DNA of 33,528 nt from Nitrospira sp. (lineage in GTDB: Bacteria > Nitrospirota > Nitrospiria > Nitrospirales > Nitrospiraceae), in NCBI GenBank assembly GCA_018242685.1, contig JAFEBM010000056.1, positions 1-33,528 on the forward strand, read 5' to 3'. The notes under the pieces are model-generated. The model was not told the origin of the DNA and made no database searches. It was given only the letters and a program-made list of their open reading frames with translations. Shown in pieces: positions 22,498-31,296 of the stretch; position 1 is the first letter of the stretch; every line of letters begins with the position of its first letter. A program made the position numbers and the translations under genes.

Positions 22498-23601
22498 TCA
22501 GGTCCTGGAGTTTTTGTAAAAGGGCCGTTTCACAACCTTCGCCGGAATCGCTTTGCCTCGAATATCGATGAAGAGGTCCGTCCCGAGTTCGGCATATTCC
22601 GGAGATACATATCCTAATCCAATCCCCTTCTGGAGAAGAGGGGAAAGATTGCCGCTGGTAACTTCTCCGATGGGAGACTGCGGCGACGATACGGAGAGAA
22701 TCTTGAACCCATGGCGGGGAACGCCTTTTTCCAACAATTCAAAGCCGACGAATCGGCGGGACGGGCCCGCTTGTTTTTGCATCGAAAGGGCAGGCTTTCC
22801 GACAAACTCCCCCTTCTCGAAACGCACGGCCCATTCCGCTCCGGCCTCGATCGGCGTCGTTCGTTCATCGATATCGTTGCCATAGAGCAGATAGCCCATC
22901 TCAAGACGCAAGAGATCCCGTGCGCCGAGGCCTGCCGGTTTCAAACCGAACGACTTGCCTGTGCTCAACAGCTTATCCCAAACTGAGTCGGCCTGTCCGT
23001 GCACGTAGAACTCGTAGCCGAATTCTCCGGTATAGCCCGTTCGCGCAACCAGGCATTCGACATCCGCGACTCTCACTGTCGTTGATTCTCGGAGCTTGAG
23101 CTGTTCCAGCTGTGACAATCCGAGCGATGCGACGATCGCTCGCGCTGCGGAGCCCTGTAAGGCGATCTGCGCGATCCCTGCTGAGCGATCCGAGACCTGA
23201 CAAGCAGGCACTCCTCGACTGTGCTCCGTAAGCCACGATACGATCTTGTCTCGATTGGACGCATTGACGCACAGAAGAAATTCTCCGGCCTTTGCCAACC
23301 GATAGACGAAGATATCGTCCTTGATGCCGCCCTGCTCGTTGCAGACCATCGAGTACTGCGCCTGCATGGGCCGCAGCGCAGCGAGATCATTCGTCGTCAT
23401 GCGCTGAAGGAAGGATTCCGCCCCAGAGCCGGTGACGGCAATCCGCCCCATATGACTGACATCGAAGAGACCGGCCTTGCTTCGAACGGTGTGATACTCG
23501 TCCACAACGCCGCTGTAATGGATGGGCATTTCCCACCCTGCAAAATCGACCAGTTTCGCCCCGGCGGCGCGATGTTGTGCGATGAGAGGGGTGTGCTGCA
23601 C
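22498..23601 (-). CDS. gcvT: aminomethyltransferase, T-protein of the glycine cleavage system
   Basis: A 367-residue protein beginning at GTG 23601; the N-terminus 'MQHTPLIAQHRAAGAKLVDF' aligns with known GcvT starts. Recognisable blocks are 'AGLFDVSHMGRIAVTG', 'LQRMTTNDLAALRPMQAQYS', 'ARTGYTGEFGYEFYVHG', 'LGARDLLRLEMGYLLYGNDI' and 'TPIEAGAEWAVRFEKGEFVG'. It transfers the methylene group from the aminomethyl lipoyl carrier (GcvH) to tetrahydrofolate with release of ammonia. No gcvH or gcvP is in the window, so the partners must lie elsewhere. The FKBP gene stops 8 bp upstream on the same strand, suggesting co-transcription. Confidence 0.95.
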   Translation of the reverse strand: MQHTPLIAQHRAAGAKLVDFAGWEMPIHYSGVVDEYHTVRSKAGLFDVSHMGRIAVTGSGAESFLQRMTTNDLAALRPMQAQYSMVCNEQGGIKDDIFVYRLAKAGEFLLCVNASNRDKIVSWLTEHSRGVPACQVSDRSAGIAQIALQGSAARAIVASLGLSQLEQLKLRESTTVRVADVECLVARTGYTGEFGYEFYVHGQADSVWDKLLSTGKSFGLKPAGLGARDLLRLEMGYLLYGNDIDERTTPIEAGAEWAVRFEKGEFVGKPALSMQKQAGPSRRFVGFELLEKGVPRHGFKILSVSSPQSPIGEVTSGNLSPLLQKGIGLGYVSPEYAELGTDLFIDIRGKAIPAKVVKRPFYKNSRT

Positions 23602-23609
23602 AGTGCAGG

Positions 23610-24053
23610 CTACCGCAGCCCGAGCAATTCGACATCGAAAATCAGCGTGGCGTTCGGTGGGATCACGCCGCCGGCGCCGCGCGATCCGTACCCCAAATCG
23701 GATGGGATGGTGAGTTTGCGCTTGCCCCCCACCTTCATCCCCTGCACTCCTTCGTCCCAGCCCTTAATGACCCGCCCGGCGCCGAGGCGAAACGAGAAGG
23801 GTTGTCCACGATCGACAGAGCTATCGAACTTCTTGCCGTTCTCCAGCCAACCAGTATAGTGGACGTTCGCCGTTTTTCCGGCAACCGCCACCTCTCCGGC
23901 GCCGACCAGCTGATCCACGTATTTGAGGCCGGACGATGTGGTGATTTCCTGCACGCTTGACGGTTGTTCGCTTGATGCCATAGTCCCTCCCCATCCGAAT
24001 GTTGATGCGAGAACCAACATCGCAAAGATAGATGAACTGTATCGAGGTTTCAT
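23610..24053 (-). CDS. FKBP-type peptidyl-prolyl cis-trans isomerase, exported
   Basis: A 147-residue protein counted from ATG 24053, preceded by AAGGAG at good spacing; the open frame goes 27 codons further upstream. Residues 1-27 are a signal peptide ('[20 protein letters not shown]'). One FKBP domain follows: '[20 protein letters not shown]', '[16 protein letters not shown]', '[20 protein letters not shown]', '[20 protein letters not shown]' and '[10 protein letters not shown]'. It catalyses proline isomerisation in protein folding, here in the periplasm. It is a minimal FKBP without the dimerisation domain of FkpA/Mip. It probably shares a transcript with gcvT, a common type of neighbourhood without known functional meaning. 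Confidence 0.95.
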   Translation of the reverse strand: MKPRYSSSIFAMLVLASTFGWGGTMASSEQPSSVQEITTSSGLKYVDQLVGAGEVAVAGKTANVHYTGWLENGKKFDSSVDRGQPFSFRLGAGRVIKGWDEGVQGMKVGGKRKLTIPSDLGYGSRGAGGVIPPNATLIFDVELLGLR

Positions 24054-24114
24054 ACGAGTCTCCTTCATTTTATTGTATGGCATGGGAGAGATGGCGCGGT
24101 CAACTATGGAATGG

Positions 24115-25287
24115 CTAGGAATTCCGTTCGGCAAAGAGCGCCAAACAGGCCGTGTACCCGTGCAGGAAGTTGCGGTTTCCGATAGGCCCTATCTCACCTT
24201 GTGCAAAGAACCCCGCGATAGGAATCGGTCCGAGACATTCCGTGGTCACGGCTACATCATGGTTCGGCCGTCCAAAGAGCCCTTGACCACGACCACAACA
24301 GCTGAACAGAAGCACACCGAGCGGAGGATGCCGATGGGCGGCTCGGTCTGTCGCCAGCAGAGAGCGCAAATCCTCCGTAGCCGACTCCGCGTCACGCAGA
24401 TGGAACTGCACCGTCTGGCCTTCCTGCACCACATCGCCGATCGCCACGGCGCCCGTGGTGCGGTCGGCTCCGAGCAGATTCCGAATGAGAAAATCTCCGC
24501 GCTCGAACCGATTCCGATGTTCGTCGATCACAATACCGAGATGGAGCGCCCGATTGGCGCGGTGTCGGTCTTCATCCGTCAGCGATTCGAAGACGGCCTG
24601 CAACCGCTCCAACGCCGGCATGCCACCGAGTTCGTGAATCAGATTGCGTTCGGCTTTCGTCACGACAAATCGGTCGCCGATCAGACGACACCCCTGTGAG
24701 ATGATCGGTCGAATATCCACGGCCCCCGAGAGGCGGACGCCTACTAACCCGCCGTCGAGGACTTGATCGTTGAGGACCAGCCGATTCATGCCGGCCTCTT
24801 GCCCACCTCCGGCCAATCCTCCGATCACCTTCGTTCCAGGATAACGCTCGTCCAAAATCCGAAGGATATCTTGAATCGGGACGGTGAATGGATCTGCGAG
24901 CAGGAGGAACGACGCCTCTTCAACTCTCCCCGGCTCAGGCCATCCCGAGAGGTGAAATTGATCGTGCGTCGAGGAAAACGACGATCGGAGTGAGTGCAGA
25001 TTGACGTCGGAAAATACGGCGGCCCAAACGGTGAGCGCCGGGGCCGTTTCTAATTCCTCTGCTCCGGTAATGACGCCCTCTCCGCTGCAGCCGATCAGTA
25101 ACCTCGGACGAAGAACCCCTCTCAGCACATGAGCCAAGCGGTCGGCCTCAGCTGCATGATGAGCGGAAAAGAAAACGCAAGCGAGGTCGATTGAGGCGGC
25201 ATTCAGCTGCACCCGAATGTCCTCGGCCGCAGTCCGAGCCGCAGATTCCGTCTCTACTGTTTTTGAGAGGGCCACTGCAAATTGCAA
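24115..25287 (-). CDS. FIST-domain sensory protein
   Basis: A 390-residue protein with FIST-N features ('[20 protein letters not shown]', '[20 protein letters not shown]', '[20 protein letters not shown]', '[20 protein letters not shown]') and FIST-C features ('[20 protein letters not shown]', '[16 protein letters not shown]', '[14 protein letters not shown]'). FIST domains are cytoplasmic ligand-binding modules, proposed to bind small molecules such as amino acids, often next to signalling proteins. No output domain is attached. The start is TTG at 25287 with a poor ribosome-binding site; a GTG a few codons in is possible. A 75-residue gene precedes it on the same strand 77 bp upstream. Confidence 0.9.
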   Translation of the reverse strand: MQFAVALSKTVETESAARTAAEDIRVQLNAASIDLACVFFSAHHAAEADRLAHVLRGVLRPRLLIGCSGEGVITGAEELETAPALTVWAAVFSDVNLHSLRSSFSSTHDQFHLSGWPEPGRVEEASFLLLADPFTVPIQDILRILDERYPGTKVIGGLAGGGQEAGMNRLVLNDQVLDGGLVGVRLSGAVDIRPIISQGCRLIGDRFVVTKAERNLIHELGGMPALERLQAVFESLTDEDRHRANRALHLGIVIDEHRNRFERGDFLIRNLLGADRTTGAVAIGDVVQEGQTVQFHLRDAESATEDLRSLLATDRAAHRHPPLGVLLFSCCGRGQGLFGRPNHDVAVTTECLGPIPIAGFFAQGEIGPIGNRNFLHGYTACLALFAERNS

Positions 25288-25364
25288 GGTCGCGCCTCGC
25301 GATGTTGAACGGCAGGTGAGCCCGGCACAGGCGCAGAGCGCTGGAGTTCGGAACGCGATGGGAG

Positions 25365-25592
25365 TCAGACTCCTGGATCCATCCGCTGTGCTCGGGTCTG
25401 CGCGAGCTTCTTATAATAGCGCCACAGGTAGGAATGGTAGTCGTCCACCTGCGCAAGAAGGTAGTGCAGTTCCGTCGGGTCCTCCGCTTCCAAGGCGTGA
25501 ACCATCCTCGTTTTCAGGAACTCACAGAAGGCCTCGGTCTTCTGCACCGCCGTCAGCAGTTGTAACCCGCCCCCGATCTGGTATTGGCTCAT
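25365..25592 (-). CDS. small conserved-looking hypothetical protein
   Basis: A 75-residue protein started at ATG 25592 behind an excellent ribosome-binding site (CAGGAGGGATGGT). It has no signal peptide. The body is helical with many aromatic and charged residues ('QKTEAFCEFLKTRMVHALEA', 'LLAQVDDYHSYLWRYYKKLA'). I do not recognise a family. It lies directly upstream of the FIST gene on the same strand and may be co-expressed with it. Confidence 0.65.
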   Translation of the reverse strand: MSQYQIGGGLQLLTAVQKTEAFCEFLKTRMVHALEAEDPTELHYLLAQVDDYHSYLWRYYKKLAQTRAQRMDPGV

Positions 25593-25695
25593 ACCATCCC
25601 TCCTGGTTAACATTCAGAAGGATAGCGAGAGAATCGCTACATTTGCAAGCTTGGCTTACTTTACGACAGGAGCTCTGACATTCTGTTGATCCGTT

Positions 25696-26919
25696 TCATC
25701 GTGAACCGGACATGACTGTTTTAAGACGGTCGAGGTCAATGGCTTCAATGCGGTGATCGTCGCGACCAGTCACCGTGGTGGCCATGGTGAGTGCATTGAG
25801 AATAGCCTCTTCGGTGGCCTCGACCGTCGCTGCGAAGAGCGGATTCAGATGGGTGTCGGCGAGATGCGTCAGGCTGTAGGTTGGGTCTTTGGGATAGTGA
25901 GGAATCACGTTTGCTGTCGAAAAAGCCAGAATGAAGTCGCCGCTCCCGTGCCGCGCGGTGGAGCCGGTGCGGGCGAGGCCCAACGCAGCGCGTTTGGCCA
26001 ATCTGATGAGTTGCCGACTATCCAAGGGTGCATCGGTGGCAATGACGATGATGATCGATCCTTCACTCTGGCCCGGTACGAGCGCTTCAGACATCTGAGC
26101 GGCCGGCTCATAGAGCTTCCCTACCGGCACACCACTGACGATCAGTTCCGGTCTTCGTCCGTGATTCGCGTTGACCAACGCCCCCACTGTATAGCCTCCT
26201 TCTTTCTCGGACAATTGTCTCGATGACGTGCCGATTCCACCCTTGAATCCATAAGACACCATTCCCGTGCCGGCGCCGACCGTACCTTCCGCCACCGGCC
26301 CGCTGGTCGCGCCGTCGAGCGCGGTCATGACATGCTGCTCGGAGACGTGGCGACCCTGGATATCGTTCAACCTTCCATCGTCACATTCAGCGACAACGGG
26401 TGTGAGCGTATCGTCCTCGATCCCGATCGCCGGATACTGTTTGATCATCCAGCTCATGACGCCGTTCGCAACGCGCGGGACGTTGAGCGTATTCGTGAGG
26501 GCGATGGGATATTCGAGGAATCCCGACTCGCTCACCCAGGCGAGGCCGGTCATTTCACCGGTACCATTGAGGACGAACGAACCTGCGGGAACCTTCTTGT
26601 GCCAGACATCGTCGCGCGGAATGACGACCGTCACGCCCGTGCGGATAGGGCCTTGCCCCGGCTTTAAGGGCCCCTCGCCGGAAATCAGCGTGGTATGGCC
26701 GACTTTTACGCCTGCAATGTCGGTAATCGCGTTGAAGGGACCCGGCGGATACTGTCCGACGACGATCCCCAAGTCACGTAGATGGTGGCGTTCTTGTTTC
26801 GGTTCTGCTGCGACCGTGGAGAGACAACCAGCAAGCACTGTCGCCGCGCAGGACAGCGCCAGCAGCCTAGCCGGTTGTTGACCGGCCATTTCTACGAAAT
26901 GCCGAGATCTAGATGTCAT
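25696..26919 (-). CDS. P1-family peptidase (DmpA/L-aminopeptidase type), lipoprotein
   Basis: Started at ATG 26919 (407 residues; an alternative ATG at 26889 gives 397); the open frame upstream of this is shadow of the nuclease gene. A signal sequence ('ARLLALSCAATVLAGC') ends in a lipobox LAGC. The DmpA-like hydrolase follows: 'AITDIAGVKVGHTTLISGEG', 'TGVTVVIPRD', 'NGTGEMTGLAWVSESGFLE', 'VSYGFKGGIGTSSR', 'GALVNANHGRR' and 'EGSIIIVIATDAPL'. The Gly-Ser of the last block is where family members cut themselves to expose the N-terminal Ser nucleophile. These enzymes release N-terminal amino acids from small peptides; this one would act in the periplasm. It overlaps the preceding nuclease gene by 11 bp. 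Confidence 0.9.
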   Translation of the reverse strand: MTSRSRHFVEMAGQQPARLLALSCAATVLAGCLSTVAAEPKQERHHLRDLGIVVGQYPPGPFNAITDIAGVKVGHTTLISGEGPLKPGQGPIRTGVTVVIPRDDVWHKKVPAGSFVLNGTGEMTGLAWVSESGFLEYPIALTNTLNVPRVANGVMSWMIKQYPAIGIEDDTLTPVVAECDDGRLNDIQGRHVSEQHVMTALDGATSGPVAEGTVGAGTGMVSYGFKGGIGTSSRQLSEKEGGYTVGALVNANHGRRPELIVSGVPVGKLYEPAAQMSEALVPGQSEGSIIIVIATDAPLDSRQLIRLAKRAALGLARTGSTARHGSGDFILAFSTANVIPHYPKDPTYSLTHLADTHLNPLFAATVEATEEAILNALTMATTVTGRDDHRIEAIDLDRLKTVMSGSR

Positions 26920-28306
26920 GCGTACTGCCCTGATGAGGGATTCGTACATCGATGGTCGGGTGTTCCGCTTGGATGGCCGCACCAAGGGAGAGGGCCTGTT
27001 TCTCTTCGCCATGCACGATGAAGACGGTGCTGGGCCTTGGGTCGATGGCTCGCACATATCCCAGCAGATCATTCCGGTCTGCATGGGCCGACAGGCCGTT
27101 GAACTTGACGATTTGGGCCCGCCTTGGCGTCGGCACGCCGAAGATCGGCACCACATCCCAGCCTTCGACGAGCTTGCGGCCGAGCGTATGCTCCGCTTGA
27201 AATCCGACAAACACAATGATGTTCGCCTCATCTTGAATCGCATGTTTGAGATGATGAATGACGCGCCCGCCTTCGCACATGCCTGAAGAGGAGATGATGA
27301 CACAGGGTCCGCGCATGGCATTGAGCCGCTTGCTGTCCTCGGAAGAGGACACAAAATGGATGTAGCTGGAGGCAAAGACATCGCCGTCGGATGAGAAGGT
27401 CTTCATGGTTTCGTCGTCGTAGCATTCAGGGTGGCGTTTGAACACCTCCGTGGCCTTATCGGCCAGCGGTGAATCGATGTAGATCGGAACCGGGTCCACG
27501 CGGCCTTCACCGACCAGTTCCTTGATCCGCATGACCAATTCCTGTGTCCGCCCCACCGCAAAGGCGGGTACGATGATCTTGCTCTTGTGCGTCCGCGCAT
27601 GGTCGAGGAGATCCTGCGCTTTCTTCTTCATCTCCTCCCCAATCTGTTCGTGCAATCGGTCTCCATACGTGGATTCGAGAATTAGGACGTCGCAGGGAGA
27701 CGGCGGTTCAGGATCGCGTAAGATAGGCATATGAGACCGACCCAGATCTCCACTGAACAAGACCGTGGTGGTATTGCCGCGCGCCGTATATTTCACTCGG
27801 ACGGCAGCCGATCCCAAGATATGGCCGGCGTCATGAAACGATGCGGTGATCCGAGGCGCGATTTTAAGCTGATCGCCATATCGTTCTCCCTCAAACCGCT
27901 TGGCGATGCTCCGCACATCGTCACCATTGTAAAACGGACGAATGCAGGTCTTTCCGCGTCTACGCTCTTGTTTGTTGACATACCGGCAGTCGTTTTCTTG
28001 CACACGAGCGGAGTCTTCGAGCATGATGCCCGTGAGATCGGCCGATGCTCTGGTGAGGTAGACTTTTCCGGAAAAGCCCTGCCGTGGCAGCAGCGGAAGC
28101 GCACCCGAATGGTCGACATGGGCATGCGACAGCAAGACGGCGCCAAGGGATTTCGGCTCAAATGCCAAGTCGCGGTTTCGACGGATCGCTTCTTCTCGAC
28201 GCCCCTGAAACATGCCGCAATCGAACAGCAGCCGGAAGCCTGGTGCTTCCAACATATGCCGGCTCCCAGTGACCGATCGAGCGGCGCCATAGAATGAGAG
28301 TTTCAT
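26909..28306 (-). CDS. beta-CASP metallo-beta-lactamase-fold RNA-processing nuclease
   Basis: A 465-residue protein from ATG 28306; that start is fixed by the ATGA overlap with the LOG gene, while the open frame runs 13 codons further. The metallo-beta-lactamase signature is 'LLSHAHVDHSGALP' (His61, His63, Asp65, His66), followed by 'HDAGHILGSAAVRV' and 'FSGDLGRSHMPIL'. The beta-CASP part has 'PAFAVGRTQELVM', 'YIDSPLA' and 'IISSSGMCEGGRV'. The RNA-specificity region ends with 'FNGLSAHADRNDLL' and 'FIVHGEE'. It resembles the CPSF-73/YSH1-like family of bacterial and archaeal RNA endo/exonucleases. Two metal ions would be used for phosphodiester cleavage in the cytoplasm. The natural RNA substrate is unknown. 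Confidence 0.92.
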   Translation of the reverse strand: MKLSFYGAARSVTGSRHMLEAPGFRLLFDCGMFQGRREEAIRRNRDLAFEPKSLGAVLLSHAHVDHSGALPLLPRQGFSGKVYLTRASADLTGIMLEDSARVQENDCRYVNKQERRRGKTCIRPFYNGDDVRSIAKRFEGERYGDQLKIAPRITASFHDAGHILGSAAVRVKYTARGNTTTVLFSGDLGRSHMPILRDPEPPSPCDVLILESTYGDRLHEQIGEEMKKKAQDLLDHARTHKSKIIVPAFAVGRTQELVMRIKELVGEGRVDPVPIYIDSPLADKATEVFKRHPECYDDETMKTFSSDGDVFASSYIHFVSSSEDSKRLNAMRGPCVIISSSGMCEGGRVIHHLKHAIQDEANIIVFVGFQAEHTLGRKLVEGWDVVPIFGVPTPRRAQIVKFNGLSAHADRNDLLGYVRAIDPRPSTVFIVHGEEKQALSLGAAIQAEHPTIDVRIPHQGSTHDI

Positions 28307-29157
28307 GCAGTGGGTACTCCATTGTGGCGTGCGATCAGATCCCAAGCCTCTTGAGCCGTCTCGGCGTAGTGAAACAGGCGAAGGTCTGTCTGCGTGATCA
28401 AGCCATACTCAACGAGCAGTTGCCAGTTGATCAAGCGCTCCCAAAAGTCTCGTCCGATGAGGACGACGATCAGGCTCTCGATTTTCCCGGTCTGGAGCAG
28501 GGTAAGCGTTTCGAACAACTCATCGACCGTGCCGAACCCCCCGGGAAACGCCACGAGCGCCTTGGCTCGGATGAGGAAGTGCATTTTTCTAATGGCGAAA
28601 TAATGAAACTGAAAACTGAGTCTCGGCGTGATGTAGGGGTTCGGGCGCTGTTCGTGCGGCAGGGTAATGTTGAGCCCGATCGATTTGGCGTTCACGTCCG
28701 CCGCTCCGCGGTTGGCTCCTTCCATAATACCCGGTCCACCACCTGTCACGATGACGTAGTGACAATGGCCGTCGATCTGACATATCGACGACACCAACCG
28801 CCCGAATTCTCTGGCGACGTCATAATACTTCGCGAGTTCGAGTCGACGTTTGGCGATACTGACTTGTTGTTGGCGAATGCGATCGCCAGGAGACTTGGCG
28901 GCTTCCTCTTCTGCGATGTGGAGCGCCTGTTTTGCGACAGTCGGCTCGTGCAGTCTGGCGCTCCCAAATACGACGATGGTGGACCTGATATGTTCTTCTT
29001 TTTGGATCAATTCCGGCTTCAGCAGCTCAAGGCCGATTCGGACGGAGCGAAGCTCGTCTCGTTGAAGAAACTCGATGTCCTTCTCTGCCGGGATATAGGA
29101 AGAAGACAGATTGTCACTCGTGGGGTTCGAAGAGGGGTCTGCGGTTCCCTGACTCAT
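28303..29157 (-). CDS. LOG-family (TIGR00730-type) nucleotide-binding protein
   Basis: A 284-residue protein with the two LOG hallmarks: 'VTGGGPGIMEGANRGAADVN' and 'PGGFGTVDELFETLTLLQTG'. Members with proven activity cleave cytokinin nucleoside monophosphates or act as AMP/pyrimidine-nucleotide 5'-phosphate nucleosidases. The N-terminal 100 residues here ('EKDIEFLQRDELRSVRIGLE') belong to the long LOG type. Its start region overlaps the end of the lipoprotein gene upstream by 44 bp and no ribosome-binding site is obvious, so a start further in is possible. Its stop overlaps the next start as ATGA. It is cytoplasmic; the substrate is not determined. Confidence 0.9.
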   Translation of the reverse strand: MSQGTADPSSNPTSDNLSSSYIPAEKDIEFLQRDELRSVRIGLELLKPELIQKEEHIRSTIVVFGSARLHEPTVAKQALHIAEEEAAKSPGDRIRQQQVSIAKRRLELAKYYDVAREFGRLVSSICQIDGHCHYVIVTGGGPGIMEGANRGAADVNAKSIGLNITLPHEQRPNPYITPRLSFQFHYFAIRKMHFLIRAKALVAFPGGFGTVDELFETLTLLQTGKIESLIVVLIGRDFWERLINWQLLVEYGLITQTDLRLFHYAETAQEAWDLIARHNGVPTA

Positions 29158-29647
29158 GGGTCGCCATTATAACGGGGCCGGTAGCAGGCGGCAATTCATG
29201 GGGAGCGGACACCCGGGATTGTTGGAATGGATAGGGATGAAAGGGAGGTCTGATGAAGTGGCGCTGAAATCCTTGGTGCGACACAACCCACTTCAGATCA
29301 CACAGCACTTCAAAGGCGTCCACGCCGAGTCCCGTGCGTGAGAAGATCAAATCAGGATCGACAGGGGTCCAGGGTTTCACCAGCCAGCCAAAGTTGACCC
29401 GTGAGTATTTCACGTCCAGGAATCGGTACGTCGCTACAATTCCCGTATCGGAAGCGGTGATTGAGTCAGGCGCGCCCAGCTTGGCCACAACCTCAGCAAA
29501 CGTAGTTTGTCCCGGAACAATGAATGAGACGTCCGCCGGAGCAATGGAGGTATTGAGGGTGATGCGAACGACATTGCACCCATGTGAGGACAAGCCGAGG
29601 AACGCCGCCAGGAAAACGGAGCAGATGGCCTTCCATTCGCTGATCAC
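29114..29647 (-). CDS. BamE/SmpA-like small lipoprotein, second of a tandem pair
   Basis: Started at GTG 29647 (177 residues), one base after the stop of the preceding gene, with GGGGA upstream; a TTG 4 codons earlier is possible. The signal peptide ('ICSVFLAAFLGLSSHGC') carries a lipobox of fair quality. The block 'PGQTTFAEVVAKLGAPDSIT' matches the 'G-x-T-x-x-E-V-x-x-x-LG-x-P' pattern of SmpA/OmlA (BamE-like) lipoproteins and parallels its upstream neighbour. The last 60 residues are Pro/His-rich and overlap the LOG gene by 44 bp, so they may be read-through from lost sequence. It probably sits in the outer membrane; its role is unknown. Confidence 0.75.
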   Translation of the reverse strand: MISEWKAICSVFLAAFLGLSSHGCNVVRITLNTSIAPADVSFIVPGQTTFAEVVAKLGAPDSITASDTGIVATYRFLDVKYSRVNFGWLVKPWTPVDPDLIFSRTGLGVDAFEVLCDLKWVVSHQGFQRHFIRPPFHPYPFQQSRVSAPHELPPATGPVIMATHESGNRRPLFEPHE

Positions 29648-29648
29648 G

Positions 29649-30035
29649 TCAGTCCCCAAACGGCCAGAATCGGAACTTTAGGCCATCTGTCCTTTTCGAT
29701 GAAATCACATCCTCAACGATCCCATCCCGGTTGAGAATGACGAATAGGTCGTCGCTCTTAATGGAAATACGCGTAAAATTCAAGATGATCAGCAGAAGAC
29801 TTCCGGCTTTGGCATCGTATCGATAATACTGAAAGACGTCTCGGCCATTGAGGGCCAGCAGCCGATCCGGGGCTCCTAGGAGGTGCAGGACTTCTTCCTT
29901 GGTTGTCGTACCTTTTTGAATGGTCGCGACGACTTCAGATTGGACTTCGTCGCCGAGCGTCCCTCTGCTGAAGGCGCATCCTTGAAGCGACAACACAATC
30001 ACTAAAAAGCCAAGTAAGCAGTGACCACGTTTCAT
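29649..30035 (-). CDS. BamE/SmpA-like small lipoprotein
   Basis: A 128-residue lipoprotein: signal peptide 'MKRGHCLLGFLVIVLSLQGC' with lipidated Cys20, then 'IQKGTTTKEEVLHLLGAPDR', which follows the BamE/SmpA pattern, and beta-strands ending 'FRFWPFGD'. BamE proper assists outer-membrane protein assembly; proteins of this shape form a wider group of unknown role. Start: AAGGAG before the ATG, which overlaps the stop of the GNAT gene (30032-30035, ATGA). A second protein with the same motif follows immediately. Confidence 0.85.
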   Translation of the reverse strand: MKRGHCLLGFLVIVLSLQGCAFSRGTLGDEVQSEVVATIQKGTTTKEEVLHLLGAPDRLLALNGRDVFQYYRYDAKAGSLLLIILNFTRISIKSDDLFVILNRDGIVEDVISSKRTDGLKFRFWPFGD

Positions 30036-30550
30036 GGGAACTCCTTGTCTATTTTCGTTGGACGTCGTGCCCCCAGGACAAAGTCTTGTTCAAATACCGT
30101 ATACGCTGACGGAGTGAGTCCCACACGCTGGTACACGGCCTGTGCCTTGCGATTCTCCCGTTCCACATACAATCTGATCCCACACACGCGTGGATCTGCC
30201 TTGGCTTTGACGAGGATATGGTCGTGCATGGCTCGAAATACTCCCAGACCGCGCTGATCGGGTACGACATAGACACTCTGGATCCACCAAAAGACTCCGT
30301 TCCGCCAGTCGCTCCATTCATACGTAATCATGAGCTGGCCGACCGGGTTGTGGTTTTCGTCTTCTGGAAGTTCGGCAACGATGTAAAATCCATACCCGGG
30401 ACTGCCTAAGAATGCAAGGGTTCCCTTGCGCAAGGTGACAAGATCGAGCCGGCGACTCTCTGTTTCGAGCGCCAGGGCGGCATTGAACATAGCGATGGTA
30501 TCCACATCGTCCTGACGGGCCGGTCTGATGCGGATGCGCTCGATCATCAT
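30032..30550 (-). CDS. GNAT-family N-acetyltransferase
   Basis: A 172-residue protein with a GNAT fold: 'IRIRPARQDDVDTIAMFNAA' at the start, 'VGQLMITYEWSDWRN' as the central strands and 'WIQSVYVVPDQRGLGVFRAM' as the acetyl-CoA-binding motif (Arg-Gly-Leu-Gly, with Phe where a second Gly/Ala is usual). 'IRLYVERENRKAQAVYQRVG' is motif B. It transfers an acetyl group from acetyl-CoA to an amine of unknown identity in the cytoplasm. It overlaps both neighbours by ATGA, which supports the ATG at 30550 and translational coupling. Confidence 0.9.
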   Translation of the reverse strand: MMIERIRIRPARQDDVDTIAMFNAALALETESRRLDLVTLRKGTLAFLGSPGYGFYIVAELPEDENHNPVGQLMITYEWSDWRNGVFWWIQSVYVVPDQRGLGVFRAMHDHILVKAKADPRVCGIRLYVERENRKAQAVYQRVGLTPSAYTVFEQDFVLGARRPTKIDKEFP

Positions 30551-31161
30551 GGATCACGAGTGACGTGATGAGATGCGGCAAGCCATTCGTTTTGAGGTCT
30601 ATAGAATCCAGCTGAAAACTCCATTTTCATCGCATCTTCAACGGGAAGATTGATGGGGCGGAGCACATGTTCCGGAATGAACGCGAGAAAGCCTGTAAAG
30701 GGATGAATCGCGGTCGGAACAAAAACCATGAAAAGGGTGCGGGAGGGTTCGACCTGAAGAGAGGGGGGCGCCGCCCCCATCACAAAACCCAAGGCCCAGC
30801 ATCCATCCCGAGGAAAGGGAAAGACCACCACTTTACTGTGGCCAAAACGAGACCGGAAGTTTAAAACATCCGTCATCCCTTTCAATGTGAGATAGATGCT
30901 CTGCACGAGTGGGATCTGTTCAATGCGGTGTTCTAGTCTTACTAACAAGCCTTGTCCTATGACATGATCACCGAGGAGACCGGCGGCGACGAGCAGCACG
31001 ACCAATAGTAACAGACCGAGACCGGGGACTGGATCCGACATGTATCGGCCAACGACCCCATCAAGCGTGGAGAACAGAGTCGAGAGAATGAAGAACGTGG
31101 CCCAGGCCGGCACCAAGACAAAGAGCCCTGCTAGGCAGGTCTTCCAAAATGCTTTGATCAT
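30547..31161 (-). CDS. DUF502 inner-membrane protein
   Basis: A 204-residue protein with two N-terminal membrane helices ('CLAGLFVLVPAWATFFILST' and 'GLGLLLLVVLLVAAGLLGD'). The conserved DUF502 body follows: 'RIEQIPLVQSIYLTLKGMTD', 'VVVFPFPRDGCWALGFVMG' and 'TLFMVFVPTAIHPFTGFLAF'. Family function is unknown. It is the first gene of the packed minus-strand run (AAGGAT before the ATG), and its stop overlaps the GNAT start. Confidence 0.9.
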   Translation of the reverse strand: MIKAFWKTCLAGLFVLVPAWATFFILSTLFSTLDGVVGRYMSDPVPGLGLLLLVVLLVAAGLLGDHVIGQGLLVRLEHRIEQIPLVQSIYLTLKGMTDVLNFRSRFGHSKVVVFPFPRDGCWALGFVMGAAPPSLQVEPSRTLFMVFVPTAIHPFTGFLAFIPEHVLRPINLPVEDAMKMEFSAGFYRPQNEWLAASHHVTRDP

Positions 31162-31296
31162 GACGAGATATCCTTGCAGAAAACATGTCGAGTGTAGCAG
31201 AAATGGCGGGGCCTGCGGAATTCCTCCTGGCAGCTTGCGCTTCCATCTCTCTCTCGATTATTCTACCGGCCATGACGTAGCAGGAGGTCGAGGGTC

